Origin: Rhynochetos jubatus | Taxonomy: Eukaryota > Chordata > Aves > Eurypygiformes > Rhynochetidae | NCBI GenBank assembly: GCA_027574665.1 | Contig: CM050655.1 | Location: 9,295,170 to 9,359,169, forward strand | DNA: 64,000 nucleotides | Direction: 5' to 3' | Position numbers and translations under genes: made by a program | Notes under the pieces: model-generated | What the model was told of the DNA's origin: nothing | The model's input: only the letters and a program-made list of their open reading frames with translations | Database searches by the model: none | Shown here: positions 53,398 through 64,000 of the stretch, piece after piece | Numbering within the stretch: position 1 is the first letter of the stretch | How the letters are laid out: the number at the start of each line of letters is the position of its first letter

Positions 53398-54334
53398 ACT
53401 AAAACCCTGTCATTGCTGTCTGTTGATAATGTTCTAGGTCAAAATACTGGGGGCAAGTACTCCCCTGCCCAGGGAGTCTGGCCTCGCAGGTGAACTCAGC
53501 CTCTCACATTGTAGTCAGTTCAGGTATCACATAGAATTTTTCCTAGCAATTCTGAACTGATTTGAGCTTTTTTCCACTCCTTTCCTGACTAAAGTAACAG
53601 TCAGTTGGGCATAAAAGCAAGAAGAAAAGCATGAAGGGAAAAAAATGTAAGGCAATAAAGTATATTGAATGTGCACAATTATGGGGGAAAAAAATAGCAA
53701 ATCTGTTCTCCCCCAAACTGTAGATCTGTGAAAACTGTTTTTAAACCTGATGCAGTGTTAGTACTCTAACTGCTGTCATCCTCTTTTTCCTGTGAAACGT
53801 TCCTGTCTATAGCAGAATGAGCTGGAATCAGTAGTTAAATCCTCTTTAAATAAGCAGCAGTTTCTAAATTGTTTTTGAGCTTAACACATGGCACACGGCC
53901 CTTCCACGGCTCTCCTGCCTGGAAGGCATCTTTGGTAGCATAAAATGAACCATTGCACTGGCGTTGCAGGACATCAACAGATCTGTGATGGCTCTGAATA
54001 TCACTTTTCAGTAGCTGCCAGGATCACATCTGTTACCTGTTGGGGCGATGCTCAAATGCCTCTGAACTAAACCAGGTGTCAAAGTCAGCAGAATTCCATC
54101 TATAATGTATGAACTCCTATCGGAGCTTAAAATTTGGTGTTTAGATGGAATGCATCTGTTCAGTGCCCTTTACCTCTGTCCTGCACAAAAGACCATCAGT
54201 TGTCAGCTGAAGAACAGTGGGCGTGCTGGTATTTTGTGTGTGGCTCTGCAGGCTGTCAAAGGTTCTCACGGGAATGACCTTACAAACTCTTCGGTAATAA
54301 AATCCTGTAGAAAATCACAGTGCAACCCAGAATA

Positions 54335-54480
54335 ACAGCCCGATTTGCACCGCAGCGCACGGAGCAGCGGTTCTGATTCCGAGCTTGTGTGCCGCGGTGA
54401 ATTCTTTTGATTCTGAGCGGTGAAACGGCTGAGTGTATGCGCAGCAAGGCAGATGGGATTGATTCATTAGAGTTCGGTAG
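54335..54480. promoter_or_regulatory. small CpG cluster
   Basis: About twelve CpG dinucleotides in 145 bp, including GCCGCGG, inside CpG-poor DNA. It is below usual CpG-island length. It may mark a regulatory element or be a chance or transposon-derived cluster. Confidence 0.35.
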
Positions 54481-56389
54481 GTTATCATTACTGTAGGAAT
54501 AGGTAATGACATATATTCTAATTAGAAAAAATACTCAGTGGTTAGGGTGAATTAAAGGCTAGAGCTGGTTTGACCCCAATCAGTACAAATGAGGATACAG
54601 TGCTTCATCATGCAGACAGCACCAATAGCATCAGGGTTCAAAAGCCATCTGTTCCTTCCAGCCTTTAAAAGAAATGTGCTCAAGGGTGTTTCTAGGACTG
54701 TGTTTCAAACTTCGGTCTTTTCATGCAAATGGTAGTGAATTGGGCTTCCTGGGGGCAATCTCTTTAATTCTTATTTAAGTCATTGTAATATTTGAGAAAA
54801 TTTGAGCATGCTGTCAGCATTTTTGCCCAGATGATGCCTGCCTACTGCTCGTGTGTGCCCTGAGAGTCATGCGTCACACATTACGGTATGAACTCCGTCT
54901 CCTGGTCAGCCTTACTTTAGGGATATCCATTGGTTTGCACATCACAGTACAAAGAGCGAACAAAGCCAGCGGGTTACTGGCAGTTACTGGTTTTACAGTC
55001 TCTAAGATTCTTATATAGCTCAAATGAAAATAAAAGGGAATTTATCCCACTGAGTGGAACATTAATAACAAAAGATATCCAAGCATATTTCCCAGCACTA
55101 TGATGGAATTCAGGTTGCTATCCAGCAGTTGCTACCTATGAGCTACATATGTTTTCATACTCAAATATAGTGGAATTATCTGAATAGGACACAGCACTTT
55201 GGATATCCGCAAACGTAGGGCAGGGAGCTCAGAATTGTCATAAGTGTTCGCTGGAAACTTCAGCTAAGCATTATTTTATATTCACTTGCAAGTAGTAGAA
55301 CTAACAGTTCATTCAGGTGAATGCACCAGTTTTCATTTCTCAAACTAATTGCTTGTTTCGGGTGGTCTTGGACTTGAACAGGGGTCAACATATTCCCTTC
55401 CCCTTTGATCACATGCTTCTGGTCATTTTTGCGAGTCAAAGGATTGGAAAAGTGTGTTTAAGCAGTTTCAAAGGAGATGGTTAGGCTTTGGAGCATAATT
55501 TCAAGGCAATGGAAAAGCAAATGGGGGCTTTCCACATCAACTGCAGCAGATGCAGAAAGGGGGAGGGCATGTCTAAAACATCTGGATAAATAAGAGACAG
55601 GGTTCAAAACAGACCGGAGAAAACAGGGTATTTAATATTAAATACTCATCTCTGTATTTAGTGCCTTCACAGCTCTCAGGGGATAGCGTGCTATTGCTGC
55701 TCTGGTTCTACCCATCTTTTAGGAAAGAATAAAGCAGCCTGGGGATTTTTGTGCCTCACTGAGAGAAGGCGTAAAGTCAGGTACGTGGTGATGAACTGGC
55801 ACTAGGTATTCACAGCTTGAGTCCCTGGGCTCCTGAAAAAATGAAAGCAAGTGTTAAAGTGTATTGCAGTCTTGCAGTAGCCTTTGCAAGTCAAACATAG
55901 AGTGTTTAACTTTTATTAAAATGTGCAATTAGCAAAGTCTTAGAGATAATCATAGCCTGTGTGTTTAAAATATTTCACTTAGGGATGAAGTCCTCAATTT
56001 CTGATGGAAGCTATTTCAGGAAGAATATATATACAAAAGCCTGACTTAAACTTATCGTACATGATTTGATAAAGAAACCCTATTTTCATGTAAGCTGAAA
56101 TATATTATATGCTAGCCTGGAGTAGCAGGAAGCTCAGAAAATATCAGTCCTGCACCAACTTAGATCAAATATTATGTTAATTCGATTAGTAAAAACATAA
56201 TTTTACCCGTGTAAATATAGCAGCCTAATTACCATCTATCCTGAAAAAAAACCAACCCAAACCACTAATTATTTTAGTTCATGTCATTCTTTCAGAGTCT
56301 TGGCATTCCAAGTAGCAGAAGACAAATCCCCTGGGACAGACTGCAGGAACTTTATTCACAGCAGCAATCCTTTTGCATAAACGTATCTT

Positions 56390-56500
56390 CCCCCACGCGA
56401 CTCGACTCCCTGAGGAAGCGAGAACCCACCTAAGGAAAGCTGCGGTGCGGCGCAGGGGGTGTGCCACAACGTGAGCTCTAGCAGCGTGCAGCTCTCAGCT
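56390..56500. promoter_or_regulatory. small CpG cluster
   Basis: About ten CpG dinucleotides in 110 bp (CACGCGACTCGACTCC, GGTGCGGCGCAGG). It lies about 200 bp upstream of the decayed CR1 ORF2 fragment but shows no CR1 similarity that I can recognise. Confidence 0.3.
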
Positions 56501-56694
56501 GCTTACAGTGGGTGAGCTGCGTACCTTTGCAGCTATAAATTCCAATCTTCTTGCTTCCAATATAGCTTTGGATTTCTGGGTATCATGCTTGCATTGCAAT
56601 TGTGCAGTGAGGGCTTCAGCAAAGCATAAGCACCGTATTCCAAATAAAATTAAAATGTCTGGTTATATCTCTCCTGAAAACTAATTTAAAAAGG

Positions 56695-57420
56695 GGATCA
56701 GGTTAGGAAAGCTAAAGCCCTGAGAGAATTAAATCTGGCCAGGGACATCAAGGGCAACATGAAAAGCTTCTGTAGGTATGTTGGTGATGAAAGCAAGACT
56801 AGGGAAATTGTGGGCCCTCTCCCAAAGGAAATGGGAGACCTGATTACCCGGGATATAGGAAGGCTGAGGTACTGGACAACTGGTTTTGCCTCAGTCTTCA
56901 CTGGCAAGTGCCTCGGTCATGGAAGACAAAGGGAGGGACTGGGACAATGAACCACCTAGTGTAGGAGAAGACCAAGTTAGAGACCATCTAAGGAACCCAG
57001 AGGTGCACAAGTCCATGGGACCTGATGGGATGCTTCCACAGGTCCTGAGGGAACTGTTGGATGAGGTTGTGAAAGATATCCATTATATCTGAGAAGTCGT
57101 GGCAGTCCAGTGAAGTTCCCACTGACTGGGAAAGGGGAAGCATAACCCTCATCTTTAAAAAGAGAAAAAAGGAGGCTCTGGGGAACTACAGGCCAGTCAG
57201 TCTCACCACTGTGCCTGGCAAGATCATGGAGCAGATCCTCCTGGAAACTAGGCTAAGGCACATGGAAAATCAGGACGTCACCCCCCAGGCATTAACACTG
57301 GGATGGGTGCTGTTCAACATCCTTTTCAGTGTCATGGACGCTGGGATTGAGCGCAGCCCCAGCAAGTTCGCCGATGACACCGAGCTGTGTGAGGTGGTTG
57401 ACATGCTGGAGGGAAGGGAT
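56695..57420 (+). mobile_element. CR1 LINE ORF2 fragment, decayed reverse-transcriptase region with internal deletion
   Basis: Translation of the plus strand shows CR1 ORF2 pieces in order: LNLARDIKGN (about 56730), TREIVGPLPKEMG, FASVFTGK, GEDQVRDHL, HKSMGPDGMLPQVLREL (about 57009-57060), [18 protein letters not shown] (about 57185-57240), then GWVLFNILF and [14 protein letters not shown] (about 57300-57400). The pieces fall in three frames and are interrupted by stops, so the element is dead. Sequence expected between the PGKIMEQI region and VLFNI, including most of the palm domain, is missing. That points to an internal deletion near 57285-57300. FADD is the polymerase catalytic motif. After about 57420 the similarity stops, well short of the CR1 3' end. 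Confidence 0.88.
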
Positions 57421-60404
57421 TTATGGATTGCTGATTGCTCTTTTGGTAGAGAGGTCTCCCTTCCTCAGCCAATTATTTTTCGCACCCTTGGACCCTGCCC
57501 TGCCTAAGCAGCTGTACAGACACTCTTAAGAATCTACAAACAGTTGCTAAAGTTGAATCTGGATTCCTTCCAGCGAGGAAAACACACTACACTGCACTGG
57601 TTCTGTTTACTACAGCTGTACCCACGGTCAAAATGCTCAAGAGGGGGGATGTTTCAGTCACAGCTTCAGTTTAAAAAAGATTAGAAATAAATAATACAAT
57701 CATATGTTTGGTAAGTCTTTAAATTCCATTAGTTTACAATGATGTGGAGGATTGAAAATTTGATGGAGCAACAGCAGGTTTACCTTTGGCTTCTTTACTT
57801 CACCCCTGAACCTCTGACTTCTAATGCGTTGAGTGTTTTAATGAAATAAAATTAAAAAGTCACTGCCTGCTGTGGGCTTCGTATGTTAAAATAAAAATGT
57901 CACAGTTCTCTATCATTTTGCCTTGTCCTAAGCCAACTCAGACAATGCGCTACTGACGCGTCTAATACAAACAGAATATCTAACAGCAACAGAAGACATG
58001 AGTCAACTCTGTGGCCTTAACGCCAACGCACACAGACGTGCGGGCCGCTCTTTTTAATGGGCAAAGAATTTTTATTTTCAGAGTGAGAGGAAAGAAGTGC
58101 AACTAAAGAGCATTATCCTGCGTACTGCTCGACCGTATCTTGTTAATGGAGTATTATGTTGATACGGCACCTTTTATCCAGGATAGTAATCGCCGTATCA
58201 CATAGCTGGTGCACAGAAGCATTAATTGATAAGGCTTCAGGATCGTTTTACACAGAGCCTTTTGTCACAGTTGCTTGTTTTTTGATCATAAACTCCATCT
58301 TGGTATTGCACCAATGGATTTGAACACATCGGGAATAGCTTTAGTGGCAGTTAAACATGTGCTCGTGCAACTTCCACGTATTAAAATTGGAAGGGAGGGC
58401 AGAGAGAAAAACTTCTGTTGCTTTAAAATAATAAGAGTGATTTAATAGCTTGTTGGATGAACAGAACAACAAAAGAGCTCAGTCTCAGAGGTTTTCCGAT
58501 CAGATTAAAGAGTTTCTGTGGAGGTAGGGAGCTTTACAAATAGATTCAAATATCAGAAACTCTGTGAAAGAAGAATTCACTTCGAGGGAATATCTGTTAA
58601 ATTACAAGTAATTAATTAAATAGGTCTTAACAGCAGATGTCACTGAAGCCTTAACATTTAAGACAGGATTTCAGAAGACAGAGGAAATTAAACAAGTCAG
58701 CCTTGGTGTTACTTTAGCCTTGAACATACAAGTATTACACATGACTTTTATTACTCTGAGAGGCTCATCTCTAGAAACAACAAATTGATATTACACTCAT
58801 TATTGTCGTTGCTGTTATATTTGACTCCAGCTTCACTAATTCATGTCTGTGTTTAATTATTTTTCCTTAAAATTGCCTTTCATGTTGATAGTTCAACTTG
58901 ATCAGCAATCATATCTGTAGGAGATATTAGGATAAAGATTATTGATATTACTCTTCAAACTTCAGGCCCTGATTAGACTTCGCCTGTTCCATACAACCCT
59001 CAGAGAAGAATCTGGTTTTGTAGCATTTTTAACGTACTTATTTAACTACCAGTAGTGGTTTTCTGTCCGGAGGTCCTAGTGACAAACGGTGCTTAAAATG
59101 CCTCCTGCTGTCAGGGAGACTGAGGCTCAGCAAGATGTTCTGTTGGTCTGGGGCCCTTGGGGTATTGATGGCTGGCTCAGCTGTGAGCCCGTCTGGGTCT
59201 CCCCTCTCCCCCAGCGTGGGTCAGCCAGCGGCTGTGATTTTGTCAGCTCCGGTAGGCTCAAACGCCTGTGGTTCGCAGCCTTGTGCTTGTCTCGCCAGGG
59301 CTGGCTGCCCCAGTGACCTCAATCACGCCGGGACCTCGATCTTCCCTTGCTGAGGCAGGGCTGAGGGAAAGGGTGCTGGCAGAGAACCCAGAGAAGGAGC
59401 GTCCTGGATAAAGAGATTAGTCTCCACACAGAGTGATATTAAGCTGCTAAGTTGACCCACTTTTCATGTCTTTTTAGTAATGCTGCTTGAAGTGGAAGGA
59501 AGCTTAATATCTGTATTTGTATCAGCCCTGGCTGGTACAGCCCGAGACAAGGAAGGCGTGCATAAACAGAGTCAGATTGATTTTTCTGTGCCAGATTTTA
59601 ACCTTTCCTTAGATGCAGCCTGTTTCTTCACCCCGCATTAACATAATGCAAATGCAATTCAATTTTCTAAGGAGAAATTGAGCCAGGCTGTCTGACTGCT
59701 CTAAAATAAAGCGAGTGAACAGTCACCATCAGCTATGGCCAGTATGGATAAACCCAAAAAATCCATATGGATGCAGTTATATCTGTTTATGTATCTGAGA
59801 GGCTTGCATTTTTAAACACCTTGAGATTAGGGTGTCAGACAGAGCGTTATCCAACCTGAAACTTCCATAGAGCAAGCTTAGGAGAATGAATCTATGACTT
59901 TTCATTTCATACCCTGTTGAGATGATCTGCATAAGAGAAATTAGATGATGGTATAAATGTCACACGCTTTCCTGTTAAAACGTGGAAATGGCTAGGTTTT
60001 TTCCACTGGTTTCATCTGCTTGTATTAAGCCACTGAAAAGAAGCAGCAATGTTTCCCAAGCTCTTCTGTAGTTTGCTAATCCAAAATGTCTGAAAGCACC
60101 GTTATTCATAACAGTAATTCGTTCCTGATGTCTGAAAATAGTCTGGAGCAAGGTCAGACAAATACCTTACACTGAAGTCCTCACCTCAAAGCGTGAGGAT
60201 CGCGATCTGTCCAGTGAGACAGCGATTATAGCGTGAACCAACAGGTAAGTGTCCCGGATTGAGGTGGCTTGAAAAGGAAAGGAAAAAACCCAGGGGAGGC
60301 ATACACAGCTCCCTCTCCCTTGTGAGCGTGGCTGGATGTGGCACAAAGTCTCCCACATCCTGTGACGTGTTTGCCATCAAGTCGTTGAGCAGATCTCCCC
60401 TTCT
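57421..60404. other. non-coding DNA
   Basis: No gene recognised. It is AT-rich with scattered homeodomain-type (TAATTA-like) and octamer-like (ATGCAAAT at about 59648-59655) words, which are too common to call as sites. Confidence 0.6.
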
Positions 60405-60580
60405 ACTGGCACAGGTTGCCCAGAGAAGCTGTGGGTGCCCCATCCCTGGAAGTGTCCAAGGCCAGGCTGGATGAGGCTTGGAGCAACCTGGGCTAGTGGA
60501 GGGTGTCCCTGCCCATGGCAGGGGGGTTGGAATGAAGTAATCTTTAAGATCCCTTCCAGCCCAAACCGTGCTATGGTTCT
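60405..60580 (+). mobile_element. CR1 LINE, short 3'-end fragment
   Basis: The stretch starts abruptly at CTGGCACAGGTTGCCCAGAG and runs through CCCCATCCCTGG, AAGGCCAGGCTGGATGAGG and the G-run before TTGGAATGAAGTAATC. It ends at CCAAACCGTGCTATGGTTCT, a mutated form of the CR1 tail. It overlaps the last part of the copy at about 53.0-53.4 kb in content and orientation but has different substitutions, so it is a separate insertion and not a duplication of that copy. Confidence 0.9.
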
Positions 60581-63500
60581 CCCTCCCTTCCCTCATCCCT
60601 CCGCAGGGCAGGGTTGGCTCTGTCTTTGCCGACAGTCACAGACACGTTGCTTTCTTGCCCAACGCAACGTAGGGAAGGCTGAGCTATGCCCCACTAATAC
60701 GGATGAATAATGAATACTGTGCTGAAGATGTTTGGGCTCAATCCTATCAATGCTGTAAATCACTGAAGGAGTTAGTAATGCTCTGGCTTTATAATAAAAA
60801 AATCACAAAAGGACATTCTTTATGATTCACCTTAGAAATTTCAGAGCTGCTCTGCTTTGAAAATCTCGCTGCATTGAGCTGACAAGATTTCCTGGTGCAC
60901 ACAGAGGCTGTATTTCATACCTTTGGTTTTGGCTAAATGATGCCAGTTAATGAAATCTGTAGCTCTGATTGCCTGTTGCTTGTGAACAGCCACAGGTTGA
61001 GAAGACTTCTCCTAATTCTTAGCTGTGCTCTCCGGAGACCACTGGGAATAGTCCTAGGCACACTCCATATAAACAAACAAGCAAAAAAATGTTTAGGATT
61101 ATACTGTAATATTGAGTCACAGGTCCTATAACATTGTTGAAGAGCCCTACCGGCTCAATTTATCTGTTTGTTTAATTACCTCAGCTCTAAATCGCCCCAA
61201 AGTAAGAGATACTCTCCGGCAAAGAAATAAATGGGATAGTATGCAGACGCTGACAAACTACTGAAATGCATCTGTGGAGTAAAATCCAACTTACATAAAG
61301 AAGTCAGAGTCACTAGAGAGGCAGTGGGTCGTAGTGACAATAGAATTACTGAGGGGAACAAAGTCACATCACGGGCTAGACTGCAGTCATTGTATAGGAC
61401 AGCCATAAAAAACTATGATTCTATTTGAGGAGCAGTACACGATGACAAGTGAGTATAGTCCGGAGCACAATGTACGTACCCAGAGGATGTGCAGTCATAT
61501 CTGGAGTTTCCTGAATAATGAATGCTCAGCCATTTAACTACAGGATTTCTCAAAACCTTTTCCATACACAGTGTATGTTAACTGGTGATAACGTGGCAGC
61601 TACGGAGGCAGGAGCAGCTGAATATATTCTCTTGCCTCGCTGCTGTTTTCTGTATCTGCTGCAGGCAAAAGGCAATTTCAAGAAATTGTTGTTTTCCAAA
61701 TAAACAAAACCGAGCATCCAGTAAAATGCATGCATTAAAGTACATATTGGAATTGTTTACTGACAAAGGAGGTTTCCGAAGTGATCCGAGTGGGGGGTGT
61801 CCAGCTGTGACAGCTGTGCTATAAAGAAGGATTGTACCAAATTGCTAACTGGCCAAAAAGAAGAGAAGCTGCGGCGGCCAGGCCAGCCAACAGCATCTTT
61901 TATGTTTGTTTTGAGACTCGCCACCGTTCCCAGCACCGCAGAACGCTTCTCCAAAGCAAGGATGCTTTGCCCGTCCTAAATTTAATCTAGTGGAAAAAAT
62001 CTTTTAGATTATGGCTGTGTCCTTTACTGACCCTCAGCTTTTACCAGTAGGTCTCAGTGCCAAAATCTTAATTTTTCATTTTATGCTTCTTGCCTTAACA
62101 ATGTGTTCTTTGGCAGACAGCCACGGCTCTACTATTAAAATGTCTGCTCTCTCCTGCAGCTGTCCATTTACTTTATGAACTGATCAGCCCGTAGAATGTA
62201 TTTTAAGAGAACAGGCATAAGTCACAGTTGCGGGCACAAAGTATCAGCTGATTTGCTATATGCAGGGCTGTCCTTCAGGGATTTTTGAACCTAACTTGTC
62301 ATACTACGTGTTTATTTTCTAATTAGCACATAATGTGAAAAGAATGACTTGACATGCTGCACAGAGTGGGTGAATAAAACCAGTACTGCCCTTGGGGAAA
62401 TACTCTCGGTACCAGGAGCACTCAGGAGTGAGAGAGTTGTCAAAATGAACACAGCACACAACACTTGCCCTACTTAGACGTTATTACCGGTCTAGAGGGC
62501 AGGATAATTTGAATTTGTAACGGCATTAGCTTTAACATTTAAAAAGACCAAAGATGATCAATTCTTAGGACACACTCGCATACTAGATTTTCTCTTGTAA
62601 CTGCTGAGGTTTTATCGGGCTGTGAGCTTACCAAACTGAAAGCTGGGTTTTTAAGTGAGCGACATTTCATAAAACATCCTATTTGCCTTTAACAATGGCT
62701 GTTGAGAGAGGTGGTGGGGAGGGTGGCTTACCGAACTACTGAAAACAAAAACATCTACAGATACAACCCAGACTGGGTTGACATCATGTCTGGTAAACAA
62801 GGGAAGAATGGAACCAGAAATTAATGGATCATAATTGATGTGCTGGCAATTAGAGCTAACTAGCAGGCAGGGTAATGGGGGGATGACTCTGCACCTTGTG
62901 TGTTTTGAAGTCATTAAGAAGTGTAGGAAGTGGCTGTGGAGAAGGGCTGGGAGGATGGAAGGAATTTTACTGTCATCTTTGCCATCTTTAGTATCCCTGG
63001 GATTTGGAGAAGTCCACCTGCTCACCCCACACCCTCCTCCAAACTGCATCATTACTGGTCCTGATCCAGAGATATACATTAATTAGATAAGCCAGAGATA
63101 AGGAATATTGAGATTGCAGCCTCATCTCCACCAGCAAACAAAACCTGGGAAGGCCTCTTTTTCCTTCCCTGCCTTATTTTTCTTCTCTCATCTTCTACTT
63201 CAAAAATAGCGGCATTAGCAAGACATGACTGACTCTGTCTCAATACTTCCACAAGCCGATGGCCCGTGAAGCAGTTAAAGGCAATGACTGAAATGGCTCA
63301 GGGATGGTGTGTATTTCCTAAGTCTCGAAGCAGCCAATGGGACTGAGTTAATTCCTCTAAGAACATGCTGGTGAGGTGTGTGTATATAAAAAAATACATA
63401 TGTTACATAATTTTACATATATAAATAGATGCAGAAATCAAGGCAGGAGAATGGATTATAAAAATAAGCATAAAACCAAAATACAGGTCTAGTTTATATT

Positions 63501-64000
63501 GTTAAAGTTAAGTACAAACAAGAAAGCACGAGACCTGTAATAATATTTTTTCCCTAAGTAAGAAAAGAAAGACCTTTGTAGGCAGATCTCCAGTATATTC
63601 CTTCCTTCTCATTCTTTCCCTCAGTGTATTTGTAAGCTGACCAATACAGAATTTACTAATCAAAATACAGCCTCCCGCTGTTAATTGCATGTTGATGTGG
63701 AAATGCATGTTGACTTGTGTATATTATTTTACGAAGCTCAGTGTTGCAGAGCAAATGTAAAAACCATTCTCACTAATCTGTATTCGTTCTGTTGACTATA
63801 CACCTTGATGAACTTTAGTGTTAGCTTCTTTCCCTCTTGGCGGTGTCCGAAGACCAGCTAATACAGAGCTTTAAACATGCTATTAGCTTTTGAATGAGTA
63901 AACTTCATAAGAAATTACATGCTCTACAAAGGCAGAGGTAATGGGTAATAGGATCTTTATCTCAAAGGAGGAGTAAAGGGAATATAGTGAGATTCAATTC
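60581..64000. other. non-coding DNA
   Basis: No gene or clear transposon recognised. An AT-rich low-complexity patch with TATATA and ACATAT words lies at about 63378-63430. Confidence 0.6.

Larger units (their letters stand above)
53398..56694. other. non-coding DNA between CR1 fragments
   Basis: AT-rich sequence with two small CpG clusters. No exon, RNA gene or further CR1 similarity is recognised. Confidence 0.6.

Noticed and set aside
59110-59135. GGGAGACTGAGGCTCAGC, resembling a piece of a MIR SINE
   Set aside because: Too short, with no adjoining MIR core, to support a call.
60985-61005. CCACAGGTTGAGAAGACTTC, resembling a reversed hAT-Charlie terminal repeat
   Set aside because: The match breaks after GAGAA, there is no terminal CACTG, and it is about 16 kb from the other candidate end. 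It is probably chance.
61409-61426. CTATGATTCTAT, resembling the CR1 terminal repeat
   Set aside because: There is no CR1 body before it, and the upstream sequence does not match a CR1 3' UTR.
1-64000. Prokaryotic-type systems (operons, CRISPR, phage defence, insertion sequences)
   Set aside because: The window is intron-containing vertebrate DNA. No direct-repeat arrays, Shine-Dalgarno-linked ORF runs or bacterial families are present.

Overview
The window looks like vertebrate nuclear DNA, most likely from a bird. The evidence is CR1-type LINE fragments with the usual avian/sauropsid 3' end, a split gene with GT-AG introns, low repeat density, AT-leaning non-coding DNA, and no dense ORF or operon layout. 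A crocodilian or turtle source cannot be excluded, and I cannot name the species.

Layout: one protein-coding gene is well supported. It lies on the minus strand at about 5970-10785 and encodes a secreted protein of the NDNF (neuron-derived neurotrophic factor) family. Three coding exons (10777-10590, 8670-8537, 7558-6207) join in frame through canonical splice sites. They give a 557-residue protein with a signal peptide, an N-terminal NDNF domain, two fibronectin type III-like regions and the family's C-terminal Cys. Its sequence differs enough from the mammalian NDNF I remember that I call it an NDNF paralogue (NDNF-like), or else a fast-evolving orthologue. A splice acceptor 8 bases before the ATG implies a non-coding 5' exon further upstream (higher coordinates) that I could not locate.

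The other roughly 53 kb (10.8-64 kb), and 1-5.9 kb beyond the 3' end of the gene, contain no recognisable protein-coding gene. They are intergenic, or the large first intron and upstream regulatory region of this gene. Within them I can support two 3'-end CR1 fragments (about 52975-53397 and 60405-60580), one decayed CR1 reverse-transcriptase fragment with an internal deletion (about 56695-57420), a CpG island (about 44990-45365), several smaller CpG clusters, a hAT-Charlie-like terminal inverted repeat (44916), a pyrimidine-skewed kilobase (about 40495-41600) and a 26-bp exact tandem duplication (3535-3586).

The genes do not form a system: this is a single-gene locus with long non-coding flanks. 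The points most worth a second look are the NDNF paralogue and the isolated CpG island at 45 kb, which has a long open frame about 0.5 kb downstream.
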